Translations under genes and position numbers: made by a program
Source of the DNA: Pyrrhosoma nymphula
Lineage: Eukaryota > Arthropoda > Insecta > Odonata > Coenagrionidae
Direction: 5' to 3'
Length of the DNA stretch: 64,000 nucleotides
Assembly (NCBI GenBank): GCA_963573305.1
Contig: OY754337.1
Location: 48,187,164-48,251,163 of the forward strand
In this document: positions 50,160-61,564 of the stretch, piece by piece
How the letters are laid out: each line of letters opens with the position of its first letter
How positions within the stretch are numbered: the first letter of the stretch is position 1
The notes under the pieces: generated by a model
What the model was told of the DNA's origin: nothing
Seen by the model: the letters and a program-made list of their open reading frames with translations, nothing else
Database searches by the model: none

Positions 50160-50690
50160 TCACCCCCTTTTACGCACCCCTGAGGTGGCTTGAAGAGTAG
50201 GCACATACAAGGAGATGTAGACGATGTTACTTGCAGTTTACAACATAGCGACAGATGAGAAGGATTAGAGGTCGAAGATTGAACGTAGTTTATATAATTT
50301 TCCTATCAAGTAATGTTTTGCGCGTTTGTATTGAAATTCACCCCAGCCACACAGCCCTTGAGGTTGCTTACAGAGCAAAACGTATAAGCAGATGACAGAG
50401 GGCGATGAATTGCAGTAAATTGTAAACGTTTTCTAGAATGTATTGTAGAGCAAGTTTGGGATGAAACCTCTTGCCACACACCCTATGAGGTTGCTTACAG
50501 AGCACTACGTATATGTAGATGATAGGGAAAGAGGTAGAAGAAAGAACGCATTGTGTAAACATTCCCGAGGATGTAATTTAGAGCTTGTTTTTGATGGGCA
50601 CTCATCCCTTGCCACGCACCCTATGAGGTCGCTTGCAGGGTACTACGCCAATGAAGACGAAAGGGAAGGAGGTAGAGAGAGGAGATTAAA
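50160..50690. repeat. Tandem array derived from a retroelement 3' end
   Basis: Four diverged units contain CAC(CCT)-TGAGGTYGCTT-CAGAG/CAGGG-TA-TACG-TA-TAGATGA or variants, starting near 50170, 50345, 50470 and 50610, with spacing of about 120-175 bases. The core equals the 3' terminus of the Jockey-like family (CACCCTGAGGTGGCTTGCAGGGTATTTTGTAGATGTAG), seen at 51720-51765, 57980-58015 and 62180-62222. Confidence 0.6.
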
Positions 50691-51270
50691 AGCAGCGAGA
50701 GAGGGAGAGAGAAATGGGAAGAAGGAAGGAAGGAAGGGTTAAGAGGAGAGGGGAAGGGAGTGAGAGGGATTTGGAGGGGTGCGAGAACAGAGGATTGTGG
50801 GAAGGGATAAGGAGGAGGAGGGGAGGTTGGAGGGGGTATCCGAGAATCGATACGGGGAGCGACGTTGCCTTCAACTCCCTTCCCCCTTCAAAAACCTCCC
50901 CTCTCCACCTCCTCCTCCCCTCTCCCCCTCATCCACACGCTCGGATGCGACGTTGCCAAGCGTACACTTCATTCACCCTCCCCCGCAATGTCGAGAGAAG
51001 GGGGGGGAAATGGGAGTGGGGTGGGTGGGTGGATGAGTCCTAGGGATCCACCCCTTCTCTCCTCCCCACCCACCCCGTCGAACCCTTTTTCATACATATA
51101 TATATATATATATATTCCCCACCCTACTATCCACTACTCTTCCTTCGGCACTTCTCCCATCTTCCATCCCCTCCGCCCTACTTTCAGAAACATCTCCACC
51201 GCCACTGCATCCCCCTCCGCCCCTCTTTTAACTCCTCCGCACGGTCAACAACATCGGGAGCGAAGGGAGA
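50690..51270. repeat. Polypurine then polypyrimidine tract with (TA)n
   Basis: An A/G-rich run (to about 50840) is followed by C/T-rich runs (about 50880-50940, 51030-51075, 51115-51240), and a (TA)n microsatellite sits at about 51092-51113. Long apparent frames here are low-complexity translations. Similar polypurine tracts recur at 60470-61130 and 63030-63560. Confidence 0.7.
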
Positions 51271-51384
51271 TAGCCACACACATCACCACAAGACGAGGAG
51301 CCGACGAAGACGAAGAGTTTGGGGACGGATGCACGAAACTTCGCATAGAAACCCTTTATTTGTGATCATTTCTCGAAAAATCTT

Positions 51385-51765
51385 TAGATGTAATTAATGA
51401 CTGTCGAGGTATATCGATTCTGTCGATAGGCAGTGTGGCTTATTAGCTGATTTACTCCCTAATGCCCGTTCCTTAATCTGCTACGTAGGATTAACTGAAC
51501 CTTGTTTTTCCTGAACACATTACTCTTGTATTTCTGTGCACTTATGTAGTTCATCAGTACATTAATATCAACAGTTTCTTTAAAATTGGTAGCATACCTA
51601 GAGATTAGTGCATGTTGGAGAAATATCACCTCCTGACAACAATATGCAGGTTTTTGCTAATGAATTAACACTCGAAGTTTCATAAACTTCATCAGGATAT
51701 AGCGTAATGCATGATGGTGATAACTCACCCTAGCGGTAGCCTGCAGGGTATTATGTAGATGAATG
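51385..51765 (+). pseudogene. Jockey-like element, orphan 3' UTR
   Basis: It aligns with 57665-58015. Shared landmarks are TGTCGATAGGYAGTGT, CTTATTAG/CTTAGTAG, CTAATRC, TTCCTTAATCTG, TAGAGATTAGTGCATG-like segment, and the closing CACCCT-(gap)-GCAGGGTATTATGTAGATGA. No RT sequence precedes it. Confidence 0.6.
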
Positions 51766-52580
51766 AAGACGAGACAATGTCGCTGGGTAGACTAGATTTT
51801 GTTTTTGTGTTTGTTTCTTTATCATTATTACTAACACCTCTCCCGAGAAGGGCAACGTGATTTTGTTTTCTGCATATATTAGTTTCTCGTAATATTTATG
51901 AATCAATAGTATCAAATTTAATAACCAGTTGTTGCACCTTAAACAGTGTACATCTACATCTACAAAATACCCTGCAAGCCACCTCAGGGGTGTGTGGCAG
52001 GGGGGTGTGTACGGTACATTATTATGTTTGCCATTTATCGGGATATATCAGTCCCATAGGACCTCGTAATATGCATCAGTTAGTAGTTCGGTAGTATTAA
52101 TCAAGAGTAGTACCAATATAATATGGGATAGATATGCATAAAGTTAGAGAAATAGATTGCAGGACCAAAAGGTTTAAAATGCTTAATTGTACTCGCACAG
52201 TTAGGGATCGCAATTGCAATGATAGATGCCTCCAATTATGTCAATGTTGACAATTTGCAGCCTTATTTTTACGCTTTAACTATCACAATATTTTTCCAGT
52301 TTTCAATGTCTGTATGGGATGATAGTTGATACTATTTATTTGTGTGTCTCTAATTTTCCAATGATATTTGCATGTCAGAATGACCGCCGTGGTATGAAGA
52401 CGAGACAATGTCGCTGGGTAGACTTGACTTCGTACTTGCGTTTCTTACCTTATCAATTTCACTAACACCTCTCCCTGCTTGGGGTGCCTCGCATAATTTA
52501 GTTTTCTGCACGAATTAATATCTAGTCGAATGTATGAATCAGTAGCATTGGTAGTACTAATCAGTAGTTGTATCTTGGCC
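51766..52580. repeat. Direct repeat pair of about 180 bp
   Basis: 51766-51945 and 52394-52580 share ATGAAGACGAGACAATGTCGCTGGGTAGACT, in two blocks, then TCACTAACACCTCTCCC, TTTAGTTTTCTGCA and ATGAATCA-TAG. Between them, 51950-52015 holds the Jockey-type 3' terminus on the minus strand (ACATCTACATCTACAAAATA, then CCCTGCAAGCCACCTCAGG). Confidence 0.6.
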
Positions 52581-54229
52581 TTGGTACTGCATATTGGCCT
52601 GTTTGCCACCTTAGAACTCCCATAGTTTCTGGCTTGGCCGTGCATTGTTTTACAAACTGATTTTTGGTTTCTCGCCAACTGGTGGCCAGGGGAGCATGCG
52701 GGGTTTGACCTTGAACTGGCACGAGTGTTGCGTGCCTGGTGTGGAATCACCCCGTGCTACACATCCTGGTGGCAACTTCCACCGTATTTACTTTACGTAG
52801 ATGTATTTATTTAACCCTAAAACCGTGAAAAATAGAAATGGTGATTCAAACTACGGTAACGTCCGACTCACACAACGGTATTCCATACGTAGTAGCTGTT
52901 TTTACGCTATGCTGATATACAACAAATACGACACACCTTGAGCCAGATTAGATTATATTTTTAGTCTCAAAATCTCAGTAGTTCCACCCTTCATACATTC
53001 CCCCTTTAAAGCATGCTGTGCATCACCAAATAAATGATAACAATGCAGCGTTCTAATTTAGTTGACAGCATGGGCCTCGGGGACAAAGCTGCAGCCAAAC
53101 CTCCGCTCCGTGTGCTCACCTCTACGCAACGTTGACAAAAATTTCCAACACCGTGCTGCATTTAATTGAGTTACTTTGGGGAATAATACTCGCATATATT
53201 GGAAGATTCCTAGATGAGCAGTTAGTATACTGGATTGCACTAGATTAACTTTCCCGCTCATGTTGGCAACATTGCACCACCAGCCTTTGGAGATTTACTC
53301 AGGAAACGAATCTCCATAAAGCCCCACACTAAAACCTGTATGTAAAATAATCAGAACATATAGAGTTCAACCTGAGTAAAAACGGCGCCGGCCTCAAAGT
53401 TGAAATTGTTCATTTTCATTTCGTGTATCAGTAATTTTAGCCAAATTATTTAGAAATTTTAATGACTCAAAAAAAAAGACGCTACCTTTGAGGTGACTTC
53501 GGGATTTCAGACCTAAAATTCAGGAAGAATTATTCGAAAAAATTCTACGAATCGCAAAAATGTGCAACTTTTGAGGAACGTTCCTTTCATACAATAAAGA
53601 AAGGACACAAGGTTGCAAGCAAAAGGGAAAAAATTGATGACTCAACGGGCATGGATTGATCGATCAGTTCATCACGCTTTGGGTGCCAATCCTTTACCCA
53701 ATATCCGAAATCCACCCTAGGGGACTCCACGACCACCTTACCTTACTCCTACGAAATAGTAAAACAACAACCGGACACCTTGTGAGAAATGAAACGAGTA
53801 CAGAAGAAATCAGCTACATTTATGAATAAATTGTAACGATAAACTCGACAACGCGACGAAATTGTTCCGATGCATTATTGTGACACACTCTCCCAGAACG
53901 AAGGGCAAGATATTCGTAAGTCTAATCTTTTACGAATATTCGAAGCAGATTATTTTTCTTGTGAAGTCAAGAACTTTTTTAAATAATTCCAAAGCAGAAA
54001 TGATCACGAGTAAAAAATAAACTGATTCGGTTGTATAACGGAGAGGTTTAACGTGCATTTCTTTCCGCGAGCTGAAAAGACCATAAGAGTTGAGAAAGAT
54101 TTTTTCCACGAATCGCTGCTCTAGCTGGGTGGACTAAGTACCATGGTTTAATAGCTATTAATTACTACTAACAGCTATTCCTGCATGAAATTCCATAAAT
54201 CACGCGTTAAAGGATAAAAAAAAGCCCTA
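52581..54229. other. Non-coding sequence
   Basis: Minus-strand frames (52445-52750, 53058-53261) have no signature. I see no other repeat pair. Confidence 0.35.
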
Positions 54230-55078
54230 GTCAAATTAAAAATGGAGAGCAAGGACCCATGATTGTATAAAGATACGGAGATGAGAAGATCGTTAAAATG
54301 AAAACGATTATGCCATACCAAGATAAAACTCCTTACAAAAATGTTTCCTATTGATCGTGATTCAACTATTGAAAAATATAAAATATCTATATTTGCTAAG
54401 AAGCGTTTCCGAATGCTTTCATGAGTTTAACAAGAAAAACAAGCAGATCAGTTTAAGAATTACCAATATGACTGTTGGTCATTCGTCTGGAAAGCTATAC
54501 GCAATAGATCAAGAGTGAATCCATTAAAAAAGGAGAAGGGCGAAATATTAACAAGCAGTCTGGATAAAACTAATTTATCAAATTCCTACTTTCAAAGCTT
54601 TTTTGCTGATTACAATCGTCACGGTCAATGATCTTTTCCAACAAACGACGCCGCCTACTAATATTTCTACTTAAGGAAATTGCAAATTTATTAAAACCTT
54701 CCCAATAAATCCCCACTAACAGATGAAATTCCGGCCCGCCTGTACAGAGAATTAGCTTCGGAAGCAGCTCCGTATCAGCAGATATTATTAAGTAAAACCG
54801 TGGCCGAACACTAAGTACCAAGGGAGAAGAAAATTGCTCATGAGACTCCCATGTTTAAAAGCGTTGAATAAAAATAGCCACCTAACTACATACGAAATAT
54901 CCCTCAAACCTACCTCATACAAAATCTTAGAACACCTCATCGTAATTTCAGTCATGAGACACCTTCGTAGTCAAGATTTGCTGATAAAACTCACCATAGA
55001 TTCAGACAGGATATTGCACTTTCAACAAACTTTTTCCCACGATATTTTAGTCCAGGGTGAATATTGCGTTCCATTTTA
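54230..55078 (+). pseudogene. Jockey-like element, first tandem degenerate copy
   Basis: It aligns with the next copy over TCGTTAA-(gap)-ATGCCA-(gap)-AAGAT-AAAACTCC, TTGAAAAATA-AAAT, GAATTCCTACTTTCAAAG, GAAATTCC-GCCCG and CTTAGAACACCTCATCGTAA. Translation fragments include SYFQSFFA, DEIPARLYRELASE and LEHLIVISVMRHL. The reading frame is broken many times. It stops near the position of RT motif B, with no 3' UTR. Confidence 0.65.
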
Positions 55079-55840
55079 AGCTATTTGAAGCTACATTCGG
55101 GGATCAGAAAATATATTCCAAGTAAAGTAAAAAAAGAGGGCAGCGAAAAAGATGGTACAGTGCAGTGCAGTGAGAAAATCGTTAAGACGCCAGAGAGTAT
55201 GCCACGCCAAGATGAAAAAACTCCGGAGAGATTTGTCCACTGGTGATCAAAGTTTAATAATTGAAAAATACAAATTGTCTGTGGTCACTACTAAGGTAGC
55301 ATTTCGGAATGCATTCATGGATTTCAAAATAAAACATTAGTAGAACAGTTAAAGACACCTTCCCACCCAAAAGCATTTTGGTCATACGTAATGGAAGTTC
55401 AAGGCAATAAATCAACAGTTATTCCACTACGAAACGAAAATGGCGAATTATTAACAAACAGTTCGGAAAAAGCCAACTTGTTGAATTCCTACTTTCAAAG
55501 TGTGTTCACCAAGTCATCACAGATTACATCCGTAAAGTTAAATTATCACTTCCAGCAAAAGATGCCGCCTATCGGTATTTGCACTCACGGAATAGATAAC
55601 TTGCTAAAATCTTTTAGTCCAAATAAATCCCCAGGTCCTGAAGAAATTCCTGCCCGCGTATATAGAAAATTAGCTTGTGAAATAACACCCAACTTGCAGA
55701 ATATATTTAGTAAATCCATCAACGAACGCAAAGTACCCATGGAGTGGAAACTTGCAATGGTCACTCCAATATTCAAAAGCGGTGATAAGGAACAGCCATC
55801 GAACTACAGACCGATATCTCTCACATCTATCTCTTGCAAA

Positions 55841-56323
55841 TATTTATTTTACAGAAAAGAGTCATTAGGATTATTACCAATTCGAACGCAAGGGAACATG
55901 GTAAAACATTATTTAAAGAGCAAGGGATTATGACATTCTATGGTCAATATATATTTAAATGTCTAATTAACGTAAAAACGAACCTTGACTGCCATAAAAC
56001 TGGTGCTGATGTCCACCATCATAATACAAGGTTTAAAAATAATTTGATACGGCCTCAATATAGGCTGTCAAAAACTACAAATTCTTTTGACTATGTTAAA
56101 CTTTGCCTTTTTAACCACTTACCCCAAGAGGCCTGACATTGTACATTACCAAAGTTTAAACATGCTCTTCGCTCGTGAATATTGAGTCAAGCATTCTATT
56201 CACTAAATGAATTTTTGGAGAGCAATACTCTGAATTGTATTTTTTAGATTTAGCATTTATTGACGAAGACTATTACACTGTAATGTGTTTAATGTTGAAT
56301 AAAGTATTATTATTATTATTAAA
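55841..56323 (+). mobile_element. 5'-truncated non-LTR element nested in the Jockey-like copy
   Basis: The host frame reads ...LTSISCK before the insertion and VLEHIIVSS after it, so about 483 bases are extra. The insert encodes ILQKRVIRIITNSNAREHGK, then LFKEQGIMTFYGQYIFKCLI, then HNTRFKNNLIRPQYRLSKTT and LFNHLPQEA, a typical C-terminus of another non-LTR family. It ends in (TTA)n (56306-56320), a microsatellite tail expected for target-primed insertion. Any target duplication is at most three ambiguous A bases. Confidence 0.75.
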
Positions 56324-57417
56324 GTCCTTGAACATATAATTGTAAGTTCAGTTATGAGACACCTCGATATGCAGAACTTGTTAACACAAACGCAGCACGG
56401 ATTAAGAAAGGGAAGTTAACCGTTGATGCAATTTGACTTTAAAATGGCATTTGATTAAGTTTCCCACAGTAAGCTACTCTTGAAATTAAAATCCTACGGA
56501 TTAGCCGAAGTAATTTCCTGGATTAGAGAATTCTTAAGCAATCGCGTGTAAAGGGTTGTATTAGATGGCGCTATCTCTAATGAAGTAAAAGTCACATCGG
56601 GTGTCACACAGGGAAATGTCATAGGCCCACTTCTGTTCCTTTTGTACATAAGCGACATCGGTGAAACAGTTGTCAGTAAGCTTAGATTATTTGCAGACGA
56701 CGCAGTGGTGTATAGAGAAATCCGTAGCCTCAATGATAAGCAAGCGCTAACTAAGGACCTCGAGGCAATACAGAAGTGGTGCGATGCGTGGCAGCTAGAA
56801 TTAAACCTGAAAAAATGAATTGTTACGAATTTTTGGAAACGGAAAAACGCTCCTTGTAACAGCTATTGCATAAACAACAGCAATTTAGATACTGTAGAAT
56901 CGGTTAAATACCTCGGAGTTAAACTGACTAATGATCTCTCGTGGAGTAAACATATTCGTGAAATTACCGGTCAAGCTAATCGTAAATTGAGATTTGTTAA
57001 AAGAGTACTAGGCAAGTGCGACGATAAAGTCTGAGAAATAAATCAGTTACTTCTCCCTCGTTAGACCCCACTTGGAATATGCTGCCAGTATTTGGGATCC
57101 TTATGAGATAGGCTTGGAAACTGAGTTACAACGCGTGCAGCGAAGATCGACAAGATACGTTAAAGACCGTTATGATAATCTCGTTAGTGTTACTGACCTT
57201 TTGCAGCAACTGGGATGGGAAAAGCTTTCAGACCGTCGATTAAAATTTAGACTCAATCTATTATGTAAATTGCAAACCGGTCTATTCTCTGACGACGTTG
57301 ATAATATTTTACGAAATCCGACATATTACGGTAGATCAGATCATGAGAGGAAAATTGGGGAACTAGACTGCAGAACGGATAAAATCAATGGTCTGCGAGT
57401 TTACTTCGTAGAATGAA

Positions 57418-57602
57418 TGCATTTTAGTTAAAATGAAAACTTGGTTATATTCTACACAATTTTATTAAGAACACGACCGGTTTCGACCTTTTCAGGTCAT
57501 TCTCAAGTAACACTTGAGAATGACCTGAAAAGGTCGAAACCGGTCGTGTTCTTAATAAAATTGTGTAGAATATAACCAAGTTTTCATTTTAACTAAAATG
57601 CA
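57418..57602. mobile_element. Perfect 87-bp-arm palindrome (snap-back insertion)
   Basis: The arms 57422-57508 and 57512-57598 are exact reverse complements with a 3-base spacer (AAC). They are bounded by TGCA on each side (57418-57421 and 57599-57602), a likely 4-bp target duplication. The insertion splits the Jockey-like 3' end: GAATGAATGCA resumes as TGCAGAACGGACAG. The arm contains ACACGACCGGTTTCGACCTT and TCAGGTCATTCTCAAGT. There is no coding capacity. Confidence 0.9.
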
Positions 57603-58476
57603 GAACGGACAGTTTTCAAATGTCATTTTCCCACGAACGATAAGGGACCATAACAGCACTGCCAATGAGAATTTTATCTAGGTTTGTCGATAGGTAGTGT
57701 AGCTCTTAGTAGTAGTAGTAATCCCTAATACTTGAATCCTTATCTGTTTCCTAGTACTAACAGCACGCCGTGCATGTCTTGAGTCTCTGTCCATTTGTGT
57801 GGTTGCAAGAAGCATGCATATCAGCGGCCCCTCTCCATTATGAGCATATCTCTAGTGTAGTGCATGCTTGTGACGCTTCGCCTCGTGAAGCATTAGCGAT
57901 TTATGCTAATGGATAAATATTCGTAGTTACAATAACTTTAGGCTATAGTGTAATACACGGTGAATACTCACCCTCTCCCCTGAGGTGACTTGCAGGGTAT
58001 TTTGTAGATGTAGGTGTATTTTTCTTGATTTAAAAGCTTTTGATTAAGCGTCCATTAGCAATTTATAGGATAGATAATAGCATTAATTCGCATAATTATA
58101 ACGTTCTATTATAATAATCACAGGCAAGTAAAACGTTTCCAGTAAATACCGGTGACGGAGCCATAATCAAGAAACATTGTTCTCATCACAAATCTGAGTG
58201 GTTCGTGTGTGATAAATTTTCCAGTACCAGTAAAATGTGCTCCTGGACTAGGGAAGCTATCTTAAAATTCACCTAAGAGTGTAAAAGTAGAGAGTTTTGC
58301 ACAGTACAAAAAAGTGTTTATTGTGTATGCATGGACGAAGTGAACAAACAGAATAGCTTCTGCGCATGCGCTAATGGGAAATCTAAACGGGAGATTTTGA
58401 TCGTGTGAAAGTGTTCATCAGAGCCACTAACCAATTTTGAGTATGATGAATTGATTTCGATTTTCCGTACTAAAAT

Positions 58477-58740
58477 ATGTGCCGAGAAAAACGTCTTCAA
58501 AAGTGGACAGTAAAAGAATTTCGCCACATGTATAGTGACAGCCACAACTTGCACGAGAGATCACACAGAGTTGCGCGCCTGGACACGTTATTGGAACGGA
58601 GAACAGCAAGTTCTTTGAAGACGGGAAAAACCGGACGGTTCAACAATCAAAGCGTTTTCGGGTTCGCCAAGGAGAACCGACTGAAGCGTCGTATGCTCTT
58701 GGTTATCTGTTCCTTGGCACATTATCCACGTGTGATGTAG
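58477..58740 (+). CDS. Unrecognised 87-codon open frame
   Basis: The basic, Arg/Lys-rich frame (FRHMYSDSHNLHERSHRVAR, then RRTASSLKTGKTGRFNNQSV, then GFAKENRLKRRM) ends at TAG. Its composition looks more protein-like than the neighbouring frames, but I recognise no family, start context or splice site. It abuts a tandem array and could be a transposable-element remnant. Confidence 0.2.
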   Translation: MCREKRLQKWTVKEFRHMYSDSHNLHERSHRVARLDTLLERRTASSLKTGKTGRFNNQSVFGFAKENRLKRRMLLVICSLAHYPRVM

Positions 58741-58759
58741 AAACGTCCTTCGTGGTTAT

Positions 58760-60450
58760 AAAAAATATGACGGAGCAACAATCTAAACGTTTAACCGGTT
58801 GACAGAGAGCACAAGGGAATCGAGGATGGGCAACCGAAATGTTGGCTTAAATGCATACAGCTAAACCTTGGAAATTCACCTCTTGGGATGGAGAAGCAAG
58901 TTTGTGGATGAAAAAAAACCAACTAGGCAAAGACATGTTTTACGTGTAGGGCGAGGAGGTCGGAGATAGGCAACCGACACTCCGTGTACGTTTCCTAGGG
59001 AAACAACACTGAATAGCGTCCTTGGCGATGAGTAAAACAAGTGTACGACGATTGAAGCGCATTTCCGTAGGCTAGGAAGGTAAGAAGAGCCTACTGAAAC
59101 GTCAAATGCAGTCCATTCCAGCTCCCTCCACACATTCACGAGAGGAAAGCACATGGAGATGGGAAAAACGCGACAGAAACAGCTGAAATGTTCTCTAGAT
59201 CCGATGGGACAGTAGAATGGCCAAGGAAAGCCTACTGAAACGTCAACTGGGCTCATATTCTCTCTCTACCCGCTATTCTCGAGAGGAAAATCCTATTAAG
59301 ATATGAAAAACAAGTCGGAAACAACTGCAATAAATCCTCGATCTCGTTTGTCGATTATTGTTATCGTGAATTGGAGAAGCGTCCTAGTAGATGGAAAACG
59401 CCAGAAGGGTAACAATCAAATTTATTTTTCGGCTGGCAGCGATTGTCTACTGAAACAGACTGCACTCCATTCACTCACTCTCAGCATCCACGAGGAACGT
59501 CCTGGGAGATAATAAAAAAAACACTTTGACAACAAATGAAGCCTATTTTTGCTTGGCTGAAAGGTAAAGGAGGTCTAGGGTGATCAAGCAAGACGATGTG
59601 CATCTATAGCTACACATATCTTGTGCATGATGCAAAAAGTGTCCTTGATATTTGGTAAACAATACGGGGCAAAAATTTGGATGCTGGCAATCGACTTCGG
59701 CTACCACGCCAGGAAACCTCGTCGTGATCCCGCACTTAAGAAGGTCACGGGTAGCAGATTGAAATTTCGAATGCACTTAATTCCCCACACTCCTTGGAAA
59801 CAAAAAAACGCGTTTTTTCCCTTCTACACCAGGGCTAAAACACATCCAACCCTACAGTCGAGCAAAATAGACAGTGAAGGGAGGTAAAACAGACAGAATA
59901 AAGTAGAAAGAGCACTGAACGAATTTCCCGGGATAGTAAATATATAACGTACTCGGAGCGTACATTTGGGTTACAAAGAGAATATATAAGAACAGAAGGA
60001 GGAGCAAAAAAAGGCAAGGAGATCGACTATAGCCTACTGACACGTCTACTGCATTCCGTTCTCGCGGTATCGAGAGACACACTGGGCAGCATGGGTAAAT
60101 GTCCTTGAAATTGAGTAAAAACGACGACGATAAAAATTGAAAAGCTTTTTGGCTGGCTTGGGCGGTTTAAAAAAGGTCGCGGGTAACGTACAGAAACGTC
60201 GACTGCAATCCATCCCCCCATTCTTTGGAAACAAAAACCTCACGTTCTTCTCCACCTCAACCCGCACGGACCGCCAAAAGCATATATACGACGTGCGCCT
60301 TGTGTACATGTAGATCGCGAACGGGAGGTAGAAAAGGTCGCGGGTAGCGTACCGAAACGTAGACTGCACTCCATCCGGGTAAACAAAACTCCGGCGTTTT
60401 TTTTCCTCGACCCGGACGGACTGGCCTAAACATATCTGTGTGCACATGCA
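58760..60450. repeat. Degenerate tandem array around a CTACTGAAACGTC-ACTGCA core
   Basis: The core recurs near 58831 (degenerate), 58972 (degenerate), 59096, 59234, 59451, 59758 (degenerate), 60034, 60192 and 60352, mostly 125-220 bases apart. It is usually followed by TCCATTC-CTC-(gap)-CGAGAGGAAA and AATAAAAACRCGACRACAA-like words. Minus-strand frames therefore repeat a VDVSVGYPRPF-like motif across the block (for example AVDVSVG, TAFDVSVGS, AVDVSVRYPRPF). This is probably a decayed satellite; the coding reading is most likely incidental. Confidence 0.65.
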
Positions 60451-60469
60451 GATCGAGAAAGGGAGGGAA

Positions 60470-61130
60470 AAAGAGAAGAGAGAAAAGTAGAATGAGAGAG
60501 AGAGAGAGGGGTTTCGGAGGAAGCAGAGTGGGAGGAGGCGAGAAAGTGCAGCGGAGAGGGGTAAGGTTTATTGAGCGGTTAAGGTGTAGAGCGGGGAGGA
60601 GGATTGGGCGGGGGTGTGGGGGAGGGGACTGGGAGAGGAGGAATGGGGAATTAAAGAGGATCGCATGCCTCTTCGGTCGACGGTTATATCGTGCGGTGGG
60701 ATGAGGGGTGTGGGGAAGGAGGTGGTAGCGATGAAGGTGGCGGAGGTCTGGGAGGAGAGGGACACACAGAGATACGGATGAAAGAGAGTGAGAGAGGGTA
60801 TTAGTCGCCTGGCACCAGGCACAAGTTCTTTCGCAACGGTCTCGGACGACGTGGCAACAGTGGTGGAGATACCCATTGAAATCCCAAAGACTTGAATGAG
60901 GAGGGAGAGGTGTGGGGAGGGGAGGAGAGGAGAGGGGGATGAGAGGAAGGGGTGAGGGTGGGGGAGGGTAGTAAAGGGTAACGGGGCGGTGGGGAGGGGT
61001 TGAAGATAGCTGTGGAGGGAAAGGGAAGAGGCAACAGTATAGGAGAGGGATAGAACGAGGGGGTTGTTTTAAGATAGAGAAGAAGAATGAATAGCTCTGA
61101 AGGATAGGACGAAAAAGGTACGCTGAGGGT
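60470..61130. repeat. Polypurine tract
   Basis: An almost uninterrupted G/A-rich plus strand with GAGAG, GGGGAGG and GGTGTGGGG words. Apparent frames are low-complexity. Confidence 0.75.
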
Positions 61131-61140
61131 GGCAGAAGGG

Positions 61141-61395
61141 CACACAGCTGATGGAAGGACGAAACTCGGATGCTGCTACATGCAAAGCTTAGATTACTTG
61201 AAAAACTCAGATCAGGAGAGTTTCAGTAAGACACGTGAGGTTAATATTTTGATACGGTGTTCTTCATAGAGACCCTGTGTAGGAGGGTAGGCCGAAAGTT
61301 AAAAACAGACTAAGATTACTTTTAAAAATCAGATTAGGTGACTTTCAGTACGACACGGAGTAGGTTAATTTAACACAAAATTCTTCAGATCGACT
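61141..61395 (+). pseudogene. Jockey-like fragments, locally duplicated
   Basis: CACACAGCTGATGGAAGGAC, then AGCTTAGATTACTTGAAAAA-CTCAGATCAGGAGAGTTTCAGTA-GACAC corresponds to the QLMEG...LLKKLRSGEF block. A second, diverged copy of the LLKKLR-GEFQYDTE part follows at 61306-61388. There is no intact frame. Confidence 0.5.
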
Positions 61396-61564
61396 GCAAA
61401 GATAAAACAGGCTTACCAAGGTCAGAGATTACGCTAGTATTTCCATTGTAATGGACGCGTGCAGCGACGTCATGTGTCACGTGACTACATGGGTTGTGAG
61501 GAAATGGCAACACAACAGTTGTTCTCTAGCGTCCGAATGAACGAAGAATAAGCTCATTTGAGCG

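Larger units (their letters stand above)
55125..58015 (+). pseudogene. Jockey-like element, second copy, RT to 3' UTR, with two nested insertions
   Basis: RT motifs are visible in order. They are LLNSYFQSVFTKSS, SFSPNKSPGPEEIPARVYRK, WKLAMVTPIFKSGDKEQPSN, YRPISLTSISCK, then after an insertion LEHIIVSSVMRHL, SGVTQGNVIGPLLFLLYISD, LRLFADDAVVYREI (the ADD catalytic motif is kept), KYLGVKLTNDLSW, LEYAASIWDPYE, VQRRSTRYV and LGWEKLSDRRLKF. A 3' UTR follows, ending CCTGAGGTGACTTGCAGGGT-ATTTTGTAGATGTAG. No endonuclease domain is present upstream, so it is 5'-truncated. Stops and frameshifts make it inactive. Insertions lie at about 55841-56323 and 57422-57598. Confidence 0.85.

Noticed and set aside
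50865..51365. 166-codon plus-strand open frame
   Set aside because: It is low-complexity Pro/Ser translation of a polypyrimidine tract with a (TA)n run.
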